Origin: Nitratireductor soli
GTDB taxonomy: Bacteria; Pseudomonadota; Alphaproteobacteria; Rhizobiales; Rhizobiaceae
Direction of reading: 5' to 3'
NCBI RefSeq assembly: GCF_001050155.1
Contig: NZ_LFVY01000001.1
Coordinates: forward strand, 62,001-126,000
Length of the DNA stretch: 64,000 nucleotides
Part shown: positions 12,601 through 21,562 of the stretch, one piece after another
Layout: each line of letters begins with the position of its first letter
Numbering within the stretch: position 1 is the stretch's first letter
The notes under the pieces: generated by a model
The model's input: the letters and a program-made list of their open reading frames with translations, nothing else
Told to the model about the DNA's origin: nothing
Databases searched by the model: none
Translations under genes and position numbers: made by a program

Positions 12601-14477
12601 TCGGCGTCGGCGACATGTCGGGCGACGTGTTCGGCAACGGCATGCTGCTTTCGACCTTCACCAAGGTCATCGCCGCCTTCGACCATCGCGACATCTTCAT
12701 CGATCCCGATCCCGATCCGGCGATCTCCTATGCCGAGCGCAAGCGGCTGTTCGACCTGCCGCGCTCGAGCTGGCAGGACTACGACACGGCGAAGCTGTCC
12801 AAGGGCGGCATCATCGTCTCGCGGGCGCAGAAGTCGATCACGCTGAGCAAGCCGGCGGCCGAGGCCATCGGCCTCGACAAGACGACCGCCTCGCCGACCG
12901 AGATCATGACGGCGATCCTCAAGGCGCCGGTCGATCTCCTGTGGTTCGGCGGCATCGGCACCTATGTCAGGGCCAGTTCCGAATCGAACCAGGACGCCGG
13001 CGACCGGGCCAACGACCCGATCCGCATCACCGCGCGCGAGGTGGGCGCCAAGGTCATCGGCGAGGGCGCCAATCTGGGCGTCACGCAGCTCTCGCGCATC
13101 GAATTCGGCCTGAAGGGCGGCCGCTGCAATTCCGACGCCATCGACAATTCCGGCGGGGTGAACTCGTCGGACGTGGAGGTCAACATCAAGATCGCGCTGG
13201 CGGCGGCGATGCGCGGCGGCTCGCTGGCGCGGCCGGCGCGCGACAAGCTGCTTGCCGAGATGACCGAGGAAGTGGCCGAGCTGGTGCTGGCCAACAACTA
13301 CCAGCAGACGCTGGCCATCTCGCAGGTGGAGAAACGCGGCATCACCGAGCTGCCGCACCAGGCGCGGATGATGACGCTGTTCGAACAGCGCGGCCTGCTC
13401 GACCGGGCCGTGGAATTCCTGCCCGGCCCGCAGGAACTGGCCGAGCGCGAGAGCCGCGGCGAGCCGCTGACGCGGGCCGAGATCGGCGTGCTGCTGGCCT
13501 ATGCCAAGATCGTGCTGTTCGACGAGATCGTCGCCAGCAAAGTGCCGGACGAGCCGCATCTGGACGTCGACCTGCTCGACTATTTCCCCGCGCGGATGGC
13601 CAAGAAGTACGAAGCCGAGATTCGTGGTCACCGGCTGCGGCGCGAGGTGGTGGCGACGGTGCTTGCCAACGACATCATCAACCGGGGCGGGCCAAGCTTC
13701 GTCACCCGCCTGCAGGACGTGACGGGCCGTCCGGCGGCCGACATCGTCGCCGCCTTCACCGTGGTGCGCGAAGGGTTCGAACTGCCGGCGCTGTATGCGG
13801 CGATCGATGCGCTCGACAACAAGATCGACGGCATGGCGCAGCTCGAACTGTATCAGGGCATCTGGCGGCTGATCTATTCGGCGACCTCCTGGCAGCTGAA
13901 GAACGAGACGGCGCATGCGCCGCTCGGCGAGCGGGTCGAGCGGTTGCGCAAGGCGCGCGCAGCACTTGAGCCGACGATGGCGGCGATGCTGCCGGCGGTC
14001 ATCCGCGAGCATCTGTCGTCGCGGCAGGGGCAGCTCGTCAGCGCCGGAACGCCGGACACGCTCGCCGAGCGGCTCGCCTTCCTGGAAGTGTCGGAGATGG
14101 TTCCGGACATCGCGCTGGTGGCGGACAAGTCGGGCGCCGATCTTTCCAAGGCGGCGCACGCCTTCTTCGGCATCATGGACGTCTTCCGTATCGGCCGCAT
14201 CGAGGAAGCGGCCAACGCCATCGTGCCGACCGACTATTATGACGGGCTGGCCCTGTTCCGCGCCATGGACATGATCAGCGCCGCCCGGCGCGGCATGACC
14301 ATCGCCGCCTTGTCGGACCATGGCAAGACGGACGATCCGGCCGAGCGCTGGGTGGAGGCCGGCGGCGAACACGTGGTGCGCGTGCGCGAGCGGCTGCAGT
14401 CGCTGGTGGAAGGCGGCGAGATCACCGTCTCGCGGCTGACGGTGGCTTCGGGCCTGATGAGCGATCTGAGTGTCTGA
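9678..14477 (+). CDS. gdhB: NAD-specific glutamate dehydrogenase, large 180-kDa class
   Basis: This 1599-residue enzyme converts glutamate to 2-oxoglutarate plus ammonia with NAD and feeds amino-acid carbon to the TCA cycle. The size fits the bacterial L-GDH180 class (~1600 residues). A long N-terminal half contains ACT-like regulatory regions, and the catalytic core lies at about residues 720-1230. Recognisable core motifs are VARGGLRWSDR, VPVGAKGGF (catalytic Lys), VVAADKGTATFSDTAN and GYDHKKMGITARG; a helical C-terminal domain follows. The last bases overlap the start of the exporter gene downstream, so translation may be coupled. Confidence 0.95.
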   Translation: MAAKTKTSKTARTGRSKGGTGSVECLLQLFQSRAPAEDLQSYDDAALHKAAELAAAAIEAHHSGASVLRIDNDTGIERLGRSITAVTVVNDNMPFLFDSVLSELSEAGGEPTLVLHPVLMVRHGKKGVEEIAGDAATTKHAAGLDKVSLIHVHLPRMSDQQCKELDARLANTLKQTRAAVADWKPMLARLDQEITELRYAPVPLDRDAVAETIAFLEWLRDDNFTFLGMREFLYTGGEKNGMLERADKKGLGILADPDVLVLRRGKEAVSTTPEIRAFLHGPDPLIVTKANAKSVVHRRAYLDYIGVKTFSPEGKLTGELRIVGLFTSTAYTRSVMKIPYLRSKAEAVIAKSGFASTDHSGKALINVLESYPRDELFQIGVPILRKHAQAILALGERPRVRALYRVDQFDRFVSVIVFVPRDRYDSQARVAIGNYLKTAFQGRLSAYYPAFPEGTLARVHFIIGRSGGKTPRVETEMLEATIRGIVRNWDDALQEAVERTGAATGLAQVAAGFPESYRNGFSAETALTDAARIEALSAGNPIAIDFHRHEDQDAGQAALKIYHHGTPVPLTERVPLLENMGFRVISERTFEVGDGDDSDTAQVFIHDMELENAFAGAIDLADNGALFEEMFLSVWHGEHDNDRLNALAQTARLRVAEIAILRAYSRYLHQASIPQSQDFIAATLNRYPHIAAKLFSLFVVRFDPKKAADKKADDEARAIEAAIEADLDQVPNLDDDTIIRRFLNLVEATLRTNHFAPKEEGAVRSLALKFDSRAITGLPQPRPWREIFVYGPEVEGVHLRFGPVARGGLRWSDRAQDYRTEVLGLVKAQQVKNAVIVPVGAKGGFFPRRLPAGGGRQEVFEAGRAAYINFISSLLSITDNLDGDTVVPPRGVVRHDVNDPYFVVAADKGTATFSDTANGISQAHGFWLDDAFASGGSAGYDHKKMGITARGAWEAVKRHFREMNRDIQTEPFTAVGVGDMSGDVFGNGMLLSTFTKVIAAFDHRDIFIDPDPDPAISYAERKRLFDLPRSSWQDYDTAKLSKGGIIVSRAQKSITLSKPAAEAIGLDKTTASPTEIMTAILKAPVDLLWFGGIGTYVRASSESNQDAGDRANDPIRITAREVGAKVIGEGANLGVTQLSRIEFGLKGGRCNSDAIDNSGGVNSSDVEVNIKIALAAAMRGGSLARPARDKLLAEMTEEVAELVLANNYQQTLAISQVEKRGITELPHQARMMTLFEQRGLLDRAVEFLPGPQELAERESRGEPLTRAEIGVLLAYAKIVLFDEIVASKVPDEPHLDVDLLDYFPARMAKKYEAEIRGHRLRREVVATVLANDIINRGGPSFVTRLQDVTGRPAADIVAAFTVVREGFELPALYAAIDALDNKIDGMAQLELYQGIWRLIYSATSWQLKNETAHAPLGERVERLRKARAALEPTMAAMLPAVIREHLSSRQGQLVSAGTPDTLAERLAFLEVSEMVPDIALVADKSGADLSKAAHAFFGIMDVFRIGRIEEAANAIVPTDYYDGLALFRAMDMISAARRGMTIAALSDHGKTDDPAERWVEAGGEHVVRVRERLQSLVEGGEITVSRLTVASGLMSDLSV

Positions 14478-15900
14478 CGCCACCGCCGTGGGAGAAACGG
14501 AACATCAATCCGCACCACCAGCGGTTCCCCGCCGCGGCATCTGGGGGTGGATGCTGTTCGACTGGGCGCAGCAGCCGTTTCACACGCTGATCATCACCTT
14601 CGTCTTCGCGCCCTATTTCGCCTCGGCGGTTGCGCCCGACGCGGCGCGCGGGCAGGAACTGTGGGGGCTGGCCACCGGGATCGGCGGGCTGGCGATCGCG
14701 CTCTCCTCGCCGGTGCTGGGCGCCATCGCCGACGCCACCGGGCCGCGCAAGCCGTGGATTTTCGTCTTTTCGGTGATCGGCATTCTCGCCTGCGCCTCCT
14801 TATGGTTCGCCCTGCCGGGGGCGGGGCACGTGACGCTGGTGCTGATTGCCGTGGCGCTTGCCGTGTTCGGCATGGAATTCGCCGCCGTGTTCAACAATGC
14901 GATGATGCCCGACCTCGTTCCCCGCTCGGATCTCGGGCGGCTGTCGGGGTCCGCCTGGGGGCTCGGCTATGTCGGCGGGCTCCTGTCGCTGGTGCTGGTG
15001 CTCGGCTTCATGTCGGCGCAGCCCGACACGGGGCGGACGCTGCTCGGCCTGCAGCCGGTTTTCGGCCTGGACGCGGCGATGCGCGAGGGCGACCGCGCGG
15101 CGGGACCGCTGACGGCGTTATGGTATGCGCTGTTCGTCTTGCCGATGTTCCTGTTCACGCCGGACGTGGCGCGGCGCAAGGCCGCCACCGGGGCGATCCG
15201 CGAGGGGCTGCGGCGGCTCAGCGAAACCCTGCGCCGCTTGCCCGGCGAGCGCAGCTATTTCAGCTTCCTGCTGTCGTCGATGTTCTACCGCGATGCGCTC
15301 AACGCGCTGTATGCCTTCGGCGGCATCTATGCGGCAGGGGTGCTCTCCTGGTCGATCACCCAGATCGGCCTGTTCGGCATCCTGGCCAATGTCACCGGGG
15401 CGCTCGGCGCATGGCTCGGCGGGCGCATGGACAAGGCGTTCGGGCCGAAGACGGTGGTCAGCCTGTCGATCATCGTCCTGACGGCGTGCGCGTTGCTGGT
15501 CATCTCGACGACGCGCGAAGAAATCCTGTTCGTCAAGCTGTCGGGCGCAACCAGCCTGCCGGACATCGCCTTCTTCGTCGCCGGGGCCTTCATCGGGGCG
15601 GCGGGCGGCTCGATCCAGGCCGCCTCCCGGACGCTTTTGGTCGACCAGGTGCCGCGCGAGCGTGTGACGGAAGCCTTCGGCCTGTATGCCTTGTCAGGCA
15701 AGGCGACGAGCTTCATCGGGCCGTTCGCCATCGCGCTCGCTACGGGCTATTTCGCTTCGGAGGCCTTCGGCCTGTCGACGCAGGACGCGCAACGGCTCGG
15801 CGTGACGCCGATCCTGGCGCTGTTCCTGATCGGGCTGGTATTGATGCCGTTCGTCAAGAGCCGGCACCAGGAGGTGGCGGAAAGCGCTGAGGGAAGATGA
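14470..15900 (+). CDS. MFS transporter of the UMF1 (Atg22-like) family
   Basis: The 476-residue membrane protein has about twelve hydrophobic segments. The N-terminal WGWMLFDWAQQPFHTLI block is typical of the UMF1/Atg22-like family, whose yeast members export amino acids from vacuoles. The start is GTG at 14470, overlapping the glutamate dehydrogenase stop by 8 bases; the next ATG lies inside the first helix. Co-transcription with glutamate dehydrogenase suggests amino-acid-linked transport, but the substrate is not known. Confidence 0.86.
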   Translation: MSDATAVGETEHQSAPPAVPRRGIWGWMLFDWAQQPFHTLIITFVFAPYFASAVAPDAARGQELWGLATGIGGLAIALSSPVLGAIADATGPRKPWIFVFSVIGILACASLWFALPGAGHVTLVLIAVALAVFGMEFAAVFNNAMMPDLVPRSDLGRLSGSAWGLGYVGGLLSLVLVLGFMSAQPDTGRTLLGLQPVFGLDAAMREGDRAAGPLTALWYALFVLPMFLFTPDVARRKAATGAIREGLRRLSETLRRLPGERSYFSFLLSSMFYRDALNALYAFGGIYAAGVLSWSITQIGLFGILANVTGALGAWLGGRMDKAFGPKTVVSLSIIVLTACALLVISTTREEILFVKLSGATSLPDIAFFVAGAFIGAAGGSIQAASRTLLVDQVPRERVTEAFGLYALSGKATSFIGPFAIALATGYFASEAFGLSTQDAQRLGVTPILALFLIGLVLMPFVKSRHQEVAESAEGR

Positions 15901-15924
15901 ATTCAGGCGGGTGGGTGCCTTTAT

Positions 15925-16043
15925 CCTCGTGGTTCGACAGGCTCACCATGAGGATAAAGGCAAGGCGGCGCTTCTGCCGGTTGCTATCCGTCTGCTTTTG
16001 CCGCCAAGGCTAGCCCTCATGGTGAGCCTGCCGAACCACGAGG
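15925..16043. repeat. Long inverted repeat in the MFS-purH gap
   Basis: A 29-base left arm beginning CCTCGTGGTTCGACAGGCTC is matched, with one change, by the complementary right arm ending AACCACGAGG at 16015-16043, with ~60 bases between. A nested smaller hairpin (TTTATCCTC / GAGGATAAA) lies in the left half. It sits between convergent genes and may double as a transcription barrier. Confidence 0.75.
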
Positions 16044-16097
16044 GCGGGATGCCGCACACCAGCATTGGAGAAGCGAAGAATCCGGCTTGGCTTCTCC

Positions 16098-17714
16098 TTA
16101 ATGCCTGAAATGCCGCATGCCGGTCATGACCATGGCGATGCCGTGCGCGTCGGCGGCGGCGATCACCTCGTCGTCGCGCATCGAGCCGCCCGGCTGGATG
16201 ACGGCGGTGGCGCCCGCCTCGATTGCCGAGAGCAGGCCGTCGGCGAAGGGGAAGAAGGCGTCGGAGGCAACGACCGAACCCTTGGTCAAGGGCTCGGCGA
16301 GACCGGCGGCCTCCGCCGCGTCCTCGGCCTTGCGGGCGGCGATGCGGGCTGAATCGACGCGGCTCATCTGGCCGGCGCCGACGCCCACCGTGGCGCCGTC
16401 CCTGACATAGACGATGGCGTTCGACTTGACATGCTTGGCGACGCGGAAGGCAAACACCAGGTCGGCCATCTCCTTGTCGGTCGGGGCGCGTTTGGTGACC
16501 ACCTTCAGATTGAGATCGTCGACCACGCCATTGTCGCGCGACTGGACGAGCAGGCCTCCGGCCACCGTCTTGACGAAGGTGCCGGGCGCGCGCGGGTCGG
16601 CCAGGCCGCCGGTGACGAGCAGGCGCAGGTTCTTCTTGGCGGCAACGATGGCGCGCGCTTCCTCGCTCGCCTCCGGCGCGATGATTACCTCGGTGAAGGT
16701 CTTGACGATCTCGGTCGCCGCCTCCGCATCGAGCGGACGGTTCAGCGCGACGATGCCGCCGAAGGCCGAGACGGGGTCGCAGGCGAGCGCCTTCTCATAG
16801 GCCTGGCGCAGGGTCGCGGCCTCGGCCACGCCGCAGGGGTTGGCATGCTTGATGATGGCGACGGCGGCCGAGCGCTCCGGCGCGAACTCGGACACCAGTT
16901 CGAAGGCGGCGTCCGTGTCGTTGATGTTGTTGTAGGAGAGCTGCTTGCCCTGGAGCTGCGTGGCGGTGGCCACGCCGGGGCGCGCCTCGCCGGTGACGTA
17001 GAAGCCGGCCGTCTGGTGCGGGTTCTCGCCGTAGCGCATCACTTCCTTGAGCCTGCCGCCGACGGCGCGGAAGGCCGGCGCCTCGATCTGCAGCGCCTCT
17101 GCGAACCAGCCGGAGATCGCCGCGTCATAGGCCGCCGTGCGGGCGAAGGCCTTGGCCGCCAGCTCCTGGCGCAGGCGATAGGGCAGGCTGCCGTCGTTCT
17201 CGGCCAGCGCATCGAGGATGCGCTGATAGTCGGCGGGTTCCGTCACGACGGCCAGATAGGCATGGTTCTTGGCCGCGGCGCGCAGCATGGCGGGGCCGCC
17301 GATGTCGATGTTCTCCACCGTCGTCGCATAGTCACCGCCGCTGAAGCGCACCTGTTCGAACGGGTAGAGATTGATCACCAGAAGGTCGATCGGCGCGATG
17401 CCGTGCGTCTTCATCGCCGCCGCGTGTTCGGCGTCGTCGCGAATGCCGAGCAGGCCGCCATGCACGCCCGGATGCAAAGTCTTGACGCGGCCGTCCATGA
17501 TCTCGGGAAAGCCGGTCAGCTCGGACACGTCGCGCACGGCGATGCCTTCCTTCGCCAGCGCCGCCGCGGTGCCGCCGGTGGAGACGATCTCGACGTCGCG
17601 GCCCGACAGGGCGCGGGCCAGATCGACGATGCCGCTCTTGTCGGACACGGACAGAAGGGCGCGGCGGACGGGAACGAGATCGGGTGCGGGAATGTTTTTC
17701 GCGGCGACGGACAT
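16098..17714 (-). CDS. purH: Bifunctional AICAR formyltransferase / IMP cyclohydrolase
   Basis: PurH carries out the last two steps of IMP synthesis. The 538-residue protein has the N-terminal cyclohydrolase domain (about 15-215; [22 protein letters not shown]) and the C-terminal transformylase domain ([31 protein letters not shown]). Length matches the family. The start at 17714 gives [13 protein letters not shown]. It appears to be a single gene here, separated from the rsmB-heparinase operon that often precedes it in rhizobia. Confidence 0.96.
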   Translation of the reverse strand: MSVAAKNIPAPDLVPVRRALLSVSDKSGIVDLARALSGRDVEIVSTGGTAAALAKEGIAVRDVSELTGFPEIMDGRVKTLHPGVHGGLLGIRDDAEHAAAMKTHGIAPIDLLVINLYPFEQVRFSGGDYATTVENIDIGGPAMLRAAAKNHAYLAVVTEPADYQRILDALAENDGSLPYRLRQELAAKAFARTAAYDAAISGWFAEALQIEAPAFRAVGGRLKEVMRYGENPHQTAGFYVTGEARPGVATATQLQGKQLSYNNINDTDAAFELVSEFAPERSAAVAIIKHANPCGVAEAATLRQAYEKALACDPVSAFGGIVALNRPLDAEAATEIVKTFTEVIIAPEASEEARAIVAAKKNLRLLVTGGLADPRAPGTFVKTVAGGLLVQSRDNGVVDDLNLKVVTKRAPTDKEMADLVFAFRVAKHVKSNAIVYVRDGATVGVGAGQMSRVDSARIAARKAEDAAEAAGLAEPLTKGSVVASDAFFPFADGLLSAIEAGATAVIQPGGSMRDDEVIAAADAHGIAMVMTGMRHFRH

Positions 17715-17852
17715 GGCGGGGCGGCTCCGGTGGGGGATGATGGAAGGGGAGGTACCGGGAGGCGGGGTGCAAATCAAGCGCGCCGGGCGGGCAGAGGCGA
17801 ATTTGCCGACGAAAGCGCTTGAAATCCGCCGGCAAACCGGCACTCTCGGCGC

Positions 17853-18275
17853 ATGGGCACGAAGCGGGACATTCTCTACGCCAGGGAAACAGATCTTTCC
17901 GTCGCCGAATTCCGCCAGGTGCTGGCGGAATCCGGTCTTGGCGCGATCCGGCCGGTGGATGAGGACCGGCTTGGCCGCATGCTGGCCGGCGCGAACATGG
18001 TGGTGACGGCCAGGCGCGACGCGCCGGGAAAACCCCTTGTCGGCGTCGCCCGCTGCGTGACGGATTTCTCGTGGTGCGCCTATGTGCCGGAACTGGCCGT
18101 CAGCCGTTCGGCGCAGGGTCTGGGCATCGGCCAGGGGTTGCTGGCCGAGGCGCGGCGGCTGCTTGGGCCCGAGGTTGCCCTGGTGCTGGTGTCGGTGCCC
18201 GAAGCCGTCGGCTTCTATGAGCGTGCGGGCATGGAGCGGATCGCCGCTTCGTTCATGTTCCGGCGGGAGCGCTGA
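17853..18275 (+). CDS. GNAT-family N-acetyltransferase
   Basis: The 140-residue protein contains the acetyl-CoA-binding motif [20 protein letters not shown] matches the Q/R-x-x-G-x-G/A signature, and [14 protein letters not shown] is the typical motif B. The substrate cannot be deduced. It is divergent from purH with a ~140-base gap that presumably holds both promoters. Confidence 0.85.
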   Translation: MGTKRDILYARETDLSVAEFRQVLAESGLGAIRPVDEDRLGRMLAGANMVVTARRDAPGKPLVGVARCVTDFSWCAYVPELAVSRSAQGLGIGQGLLAEARRLLGPEVALVLVSVPEAVGFYERAGMERIAASFMFRRER

Positions 18276-18332
18276 ACCAAAGCCGGGATGATGACGGGCG
18301 GCATTTGCCGCCGCCCGCATGACCGCTTCCCG

Positions 18333-19529
18333 TCAGGCTGGCTCAGTGGCCGGCCGCGTGGCGACCACGGTCAGGATGGTGACCGCCGCGACGATGAGCA
18401 CGGCGCCGCTGACGGCGAAGACGCTCTCGATCCCCGTGGTGTCGAAGATGAAGCCGCCGGCGGCGGCACCCGTCGCGATGGCCATGTTGATGGCCGCGAC
18501 GAACAGGCCGCCGGCGCTTTCGGTCTCGTCGGGCACGGCGCGGGTGATCCAGGTCGACCAGGCGACCGGCACGGCGCCGAAGGCCAATCCCCACACCGCC
18601 ACCATGGCGGCGTCGAGGGCGACGTTGCCGCCGGCGCTGGAGAGAGCGAGCGCCAATGTGCCCATGACGAGCGGCATGATGGTCAGGGTGAACCGCATCG
18701 AGCGCTCGAGCAGGAACGCGCCGAGATAATTGCCGGCGAGATTGGCGATGCCGAAGCCGAGCAGGATGGCCGACACGCCGGTCACGCCGACTTGCGTGAC
18801 GGTTTCGAGGAACGGCCGGATGTAGGTGAAGAAGGCGAAATGGCCGGTGAAGACCAGCAGGATCGCCACCATGGCGATGCCGACCGTGCGCCGGGACAGC
18901 ACCTCGACGATCGTACCGAAGCGCGACTGGCCGCGCGGCGGCAGCGATGGCAGCGCGGCAAACTGCGTGACCAGCGCCAGGACGCCCAGCCCGGCGGCGG
19001 CGAGGAACACCGCGCGCCAGCCGATCAGATCGCCCAGATAGCTGCCGGCGGGCGCGGCGAAAAGGGTCGCCGCCGAGACGCCGGTGAACAGGATCGACAG
19101 GGCGCGGGGCACCTGGCGCTCGGGGACGAGCCGCATCACGGTTGCCGCCGACAAGGTCCAGAAGCCGCCAAGCGCGACGCCAAGCGCGATCCGTCCGACC
19201 AGCAGCAACGGCAGGTTGGGCGCCATCGCCACCAGCAGGTTCGACAGGATCAGAAGGACCGAAAGCCCGACAAGAATGGTGCGGCGGTCTATCCGCCGCG
19301 TCACGGCGGTGACCAGCAGGCTGGTGACCAGCGCCACCGCCGCCGTCGTCGTCACCGCCTGTCCGGCCATGCCCTCGGTCACGCCAAGCTCGGCCGCTAT
19401 CGGGGTCAGCAGGCTGGCCGGCAGGAATTCCGAGCCGACCAGGCCGAAAACCCCCAGGCTCATCGAAACCACGGCCCCCCAGGCCGGCTTTGTCTCGCCG
19501 GCCGCATCTGCAATCGTCGTGTCGTTCAT
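18333..19529 (-). CDS. DHA1-type MFS efflux transporter (NepI/AraJ-like)
   Basis: The 398-residue transporter has twelve predicted membrane helices. The segments GSEFLPASLLTPIA and GRIALGVALGGFW resemble the drug:proton antiporter-1 group that exports purine nucleosides, sugars or drugs. ATG 19529 follows GGAG at nine bases; an in-frame ATG at 19544 would add five residues. It is transcribed divergently from the AraC-type gene with only 77 bases between, so AraC control of this exporter is likely. The substrate is unknown. Confidence 0.85.
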   Translation of the reverse strand: MNDTTIADAAGETKPAWGAVVSMSLGVFGLVGSEFLPASLLTPIAAELGVTEGMAGQAVTTTAAVALVTSLLVTAVTRRIDRRTILVGLSVLLILSNLLVAMAPNLPLLLVGRIALGVALGGFWTLSAATVMRLVPERQVPRALSILFTGVSAATLFAAPAGSYLGDLIGWRAVFLAAAGLGVLALVTQFAALPSLPPRGQSRFGTIVEVLSRRTVGIAMVAILLVFTGHFAFFTYIRPFLETVTQVGVTGVSAILLGFGIANLAGNYLGAFLLERSMRFTLTIMPLVMGTLALALSSAGGNVALDAAMVAVWGLAFGAVPVAWSTWITRAVPDETESAGGLFVAAINMAIATGAAAGGFIFDTTGIESVFAVSGAVLIVAAVTILTVVATRPATEPA

Positions 19530-19606
19530 CCGTGGAATCTCCATCGTGCCTTCGGTCGCCTTCAGATGGGTGGCGCTGCCGGACGATCCATGTCATATTC
19601 TCCGGA

Positions 19607-20605
19607 ATGATTGATCGAAACTCCGAAACTCCTGCGGTGAAGCCGGGCACCGACCCGTTGAGCGAATTGCTCATGGGGATGCGCCTGCGCGGCGCGCATT
19701 ACGGCAAGCTGCGCCTTGCGCCGCCTTTCGGCATCGGCTTCCCCTCGACCTCCCATGCACGGTTTCATTTCATCGCGGCGGGCGATGTCCACCTGCAATC
19801 GTTGGAGGGCGGGACGATCAGCCTGGCCTGCGGCGATGCCGTGCTGATGCCGCGCGGCGACAGCCACTCCATCGTCTCGACGCCCGGTGCGCCGGTGCGT
19901 CCGATGGAAAGTTTCGTGACGACGCCGCTTTGCGCGACCGTCTGCGCGCTGACGGATCATTCCCCGGAAACCTGCCGCACGAAGGACGTGCTGATCTTCA
20001 CCGGCCGGATGGAATTCGAACTGGATACGCTGCATCCGCTGGTCGGGCTGATGCCGCACATCATGTCGGTCGGCGCGTTGCTCGGCCGGCAGCCGGAGAT
20101 GATGCCCCTGTTGGCGGCGATGGAGCGCGAGATGGCCACCGAGCGCGCGGGAACCGCCGGCATCCTGGCGCGGCTGGCCGACGTGGTCGCCGCGACGATC
20201 GTCCGCGGCTGGGTGGAATGCGGCTGCGGCGACGCGACCGGGTGGGTCGAGGCGCTGCGCGACCCGCGGCTTGGCCGGGTGATCGCCGCGCTGCACCGCG
20301 ATCCCGGCCGTGACTGGAGCGTCGCCGACATGGCCGCCGAAATGGGCAGTTCGCGCTCGGCGTTTGCCGAGCGGTTCGTCACGGCGACCGGAACGACGCC
20401 GTTGCGCTATGTCGCCGCCCTGCGGATGCGGCTGGCGGCGCAATGGATCGGCCGCGACCAGATGCCGATCGACGTGGCCGCGCGGCGGCTCGGATATGCC
20501 TCGCAGGCGGCCTTCAGCCGGGCCTACAAGCGGGTCACCGGCCAGACGCCGGGCCATGCGCGGTTGGCCAAGCCGGCCCTCCAGGCCGACGCGCTGCCGC
20601 TGTAG
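19607..20605 (+). CDS. AraC-family transcriptional regulator (cupin_6 type)
   Basis: The 332-residue protein has an N-terminal cupin-like sensor domain (about 10-190; FHFIAAGDVHLQ, GDAVLMPRGDSH) and a C-terminal double helix-turn-helix (about 215-320; MAAEMGSSRSAFAERF and ARRLGYASQAAFSRAYKR). It is divergent from the MFS exporter and probably regulates it. The ligand is unknown. A mosaic repeat starts five bases after its stop. Confidence 0.9.
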   Translation: MIDRNSETPAVKPGTDPLSELLMGMRLRGAHYGKLRLAPPFGIGFPSTSHARFHFIAAGDVHLQSLEGGTISLACGDAVLMPRGDSHSIVSTPGAPVRPMESFVTTPLCATVCALTDHSPETCRTKDVLIFTGRMEFELDTLHPLVGLMPHIMSVGALLGRQPEMMPLLAAMEREMATERAGTAGILARLADVVAATIVRGWVECGCGDATGWVEALRDPRLGRVIAALHRDPGRDWSVADMAAEMGSSRSAFAERFVTATGTTPLRYVAALRMRLAAQWIGRDQMPIDVAARRLGYASQAAFSRAYKRVTGQTPGHARLAKPALQADALPL

Positions 20606-20610
20606 CCGCT

Positions 20611-20716
20611 TCTAGAGCATTTCTGCTTTTCTCCGAGTCACACAAATGCTCTATCTCTTTGTTTTTACGCAATTCCGGGCGGAAAACCGGTTCCCACTTT
20701 TCCTGGAATTGCTCTA
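20611..20716. repeat. Mosaic intergenic element, gamma module (copy E)
   Basis: The right half is the gamma module: GCAATTCCGGGCGGAAAACC, then GGTTCCCAC and TCCTGGAATTGCTCTA, whose ends are complementary. The left half pairs TAGAGCATTT with AAATGCTCTA, and a TCTCTTTGTTTTT linker joins them. Its last three bases are the TAG stop of the leftward NIPSNAP gene. Related copies are at 45646-45710 and 59355-59459. Confidence 0.8.
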
Positions 20717-21460
20717 TCCCCGCAGGCGCGACCTGCCGGTGGGAACGAGGCGGGCGACCGTGTTCGGCCGCCAGACGCGGCGTTCCATATCCGGCAAAAC
20801 GCCGTTCACCCATTCCTCCATGTGCGCCAGCCGGCCGGCATGGACCGCATAATCGCGGATGTCGCGAAAGCCCGACAGCCAGACGAACACCGTTTCACCT
20901 TCGCGGACTGGAAGGCGGGGGAACGTGTTGGGGCTGGTTTCGCTGACGAGCGTCGCCAGCACCTTCGCCGATGCCCGTTCGAGCAGCGGCCGGACCCGGT
21001 TCTCGAAGAAGTCGGCGCATGCCTGCCCCGTGCCGGGCGCCAGATGGCAGATCGTGCAGACGATCAGGCCCGCCGGCGCCTCACCCATCCCCTCCCTCGG
21101 CCTTTGAGCGGAGGAAAGTGCTGCTTCGGCCTCCGGCGTCTGTGGACGCAGCAAGAGCACATTGTCCGAGTTGACCATCGTGTCGTTTGCCGCCTGCGCA
21201 TGGGCGGCCCAGATCGGGCCGCCATAGAAGCGGCCGAGCGCCTCTGCCCGCTTCTGCATGTCGGCGAAGCCGCGCAGCCAGACAAAACAGTCCGGGTCGT
21301 CAATGTCGCGAAACTGGCCGAGCACGGTCATGCCCGCCTCTTCCTGCGGGTCGACGAGTTCGCCGTCGAACAGCGCGATCAGGGTTTCGCGGGCGCCCGG
21401 CTTCAGGCGGTAGCGGCGCAGTTCGACAATCGCGGCTGCGTCATGGTTCTGCTTGGTCAT
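20714..21460 (-). CDS. NIPSNAP family protein with two tandem domains
   Basis: The 248-residue protein has two NIPSNAP-like ferredoxin-fold domains: one starting VELRRYRLKPGARETLIALF, the other VCTICHLAPGTGQACADFF, each followed by a VWLRGF / VWLSGF motif. The bacterial family has no agreed function. ATG 21460 has AAGGA seven bases upstream; a TTG at 21475 would add five residues. It is divergent from a TetR gene over two operator-like palindromes, so it is probably that repressor's target. Its TAG stop is the edge of a repeat. Confidence 0.82.
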   Translation of the reverse strand: MTKQNHDAAAIVELRRYRLKPGARETLIALFDGELVDPQEEAGMTVLGQFRDIDDPDCFVWLRGFADMQKRAEALGRFYGGPIWAAHAQAANDTMVNSDNVLLLRPQTPEAEAALSSAQRPREGMGEAPAGLIVCTICHLAPGTGQACADFFENRVRPLLERASAKVLATLVSETSPNTFPRLPVREGETVFVWLSGFRDIRDYAVHAGRLAHMEEWVNGVLPDMERRVWRPNTVARLVPTGRSRLRG

Positions 21461-21476
21461 GGATGCGTCCTTCAAA

Positions 21477-21520
21477 ACAGGATGGTTGTCCTGTTCATAG
21501 AACAGGATGATTGACCTGTT
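21477..21520. promoter_or_regulatory. Twin TetR operator between NIPSNAP and tetR
   Basis: ACAGG-N8-CCTGT occurs twice, at 21477-21494 and 21502-21519, with centres 25 bp apart. A -35-like TTGACC (21511) for the rightward gene overlaps the second copy, and TGTCAA (21522) offers a leftward TTGACA. This arrangement fits autorepression plus control of the NIPSNAP gene. Confidence 0.65.
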
Positions 21521-21562
21521 TTGTCAAGCTGCTAGTTTGGCCGTGACAAACGAGGTCCAGGC

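Noticed and set aside
11010-14483. 1157-residue open frame antisense to glutamate dehydrogenase
   Set aside because: It lies wholly within a clear coding gene; the composition is typical of GC-skewed shadow frames with no family features.
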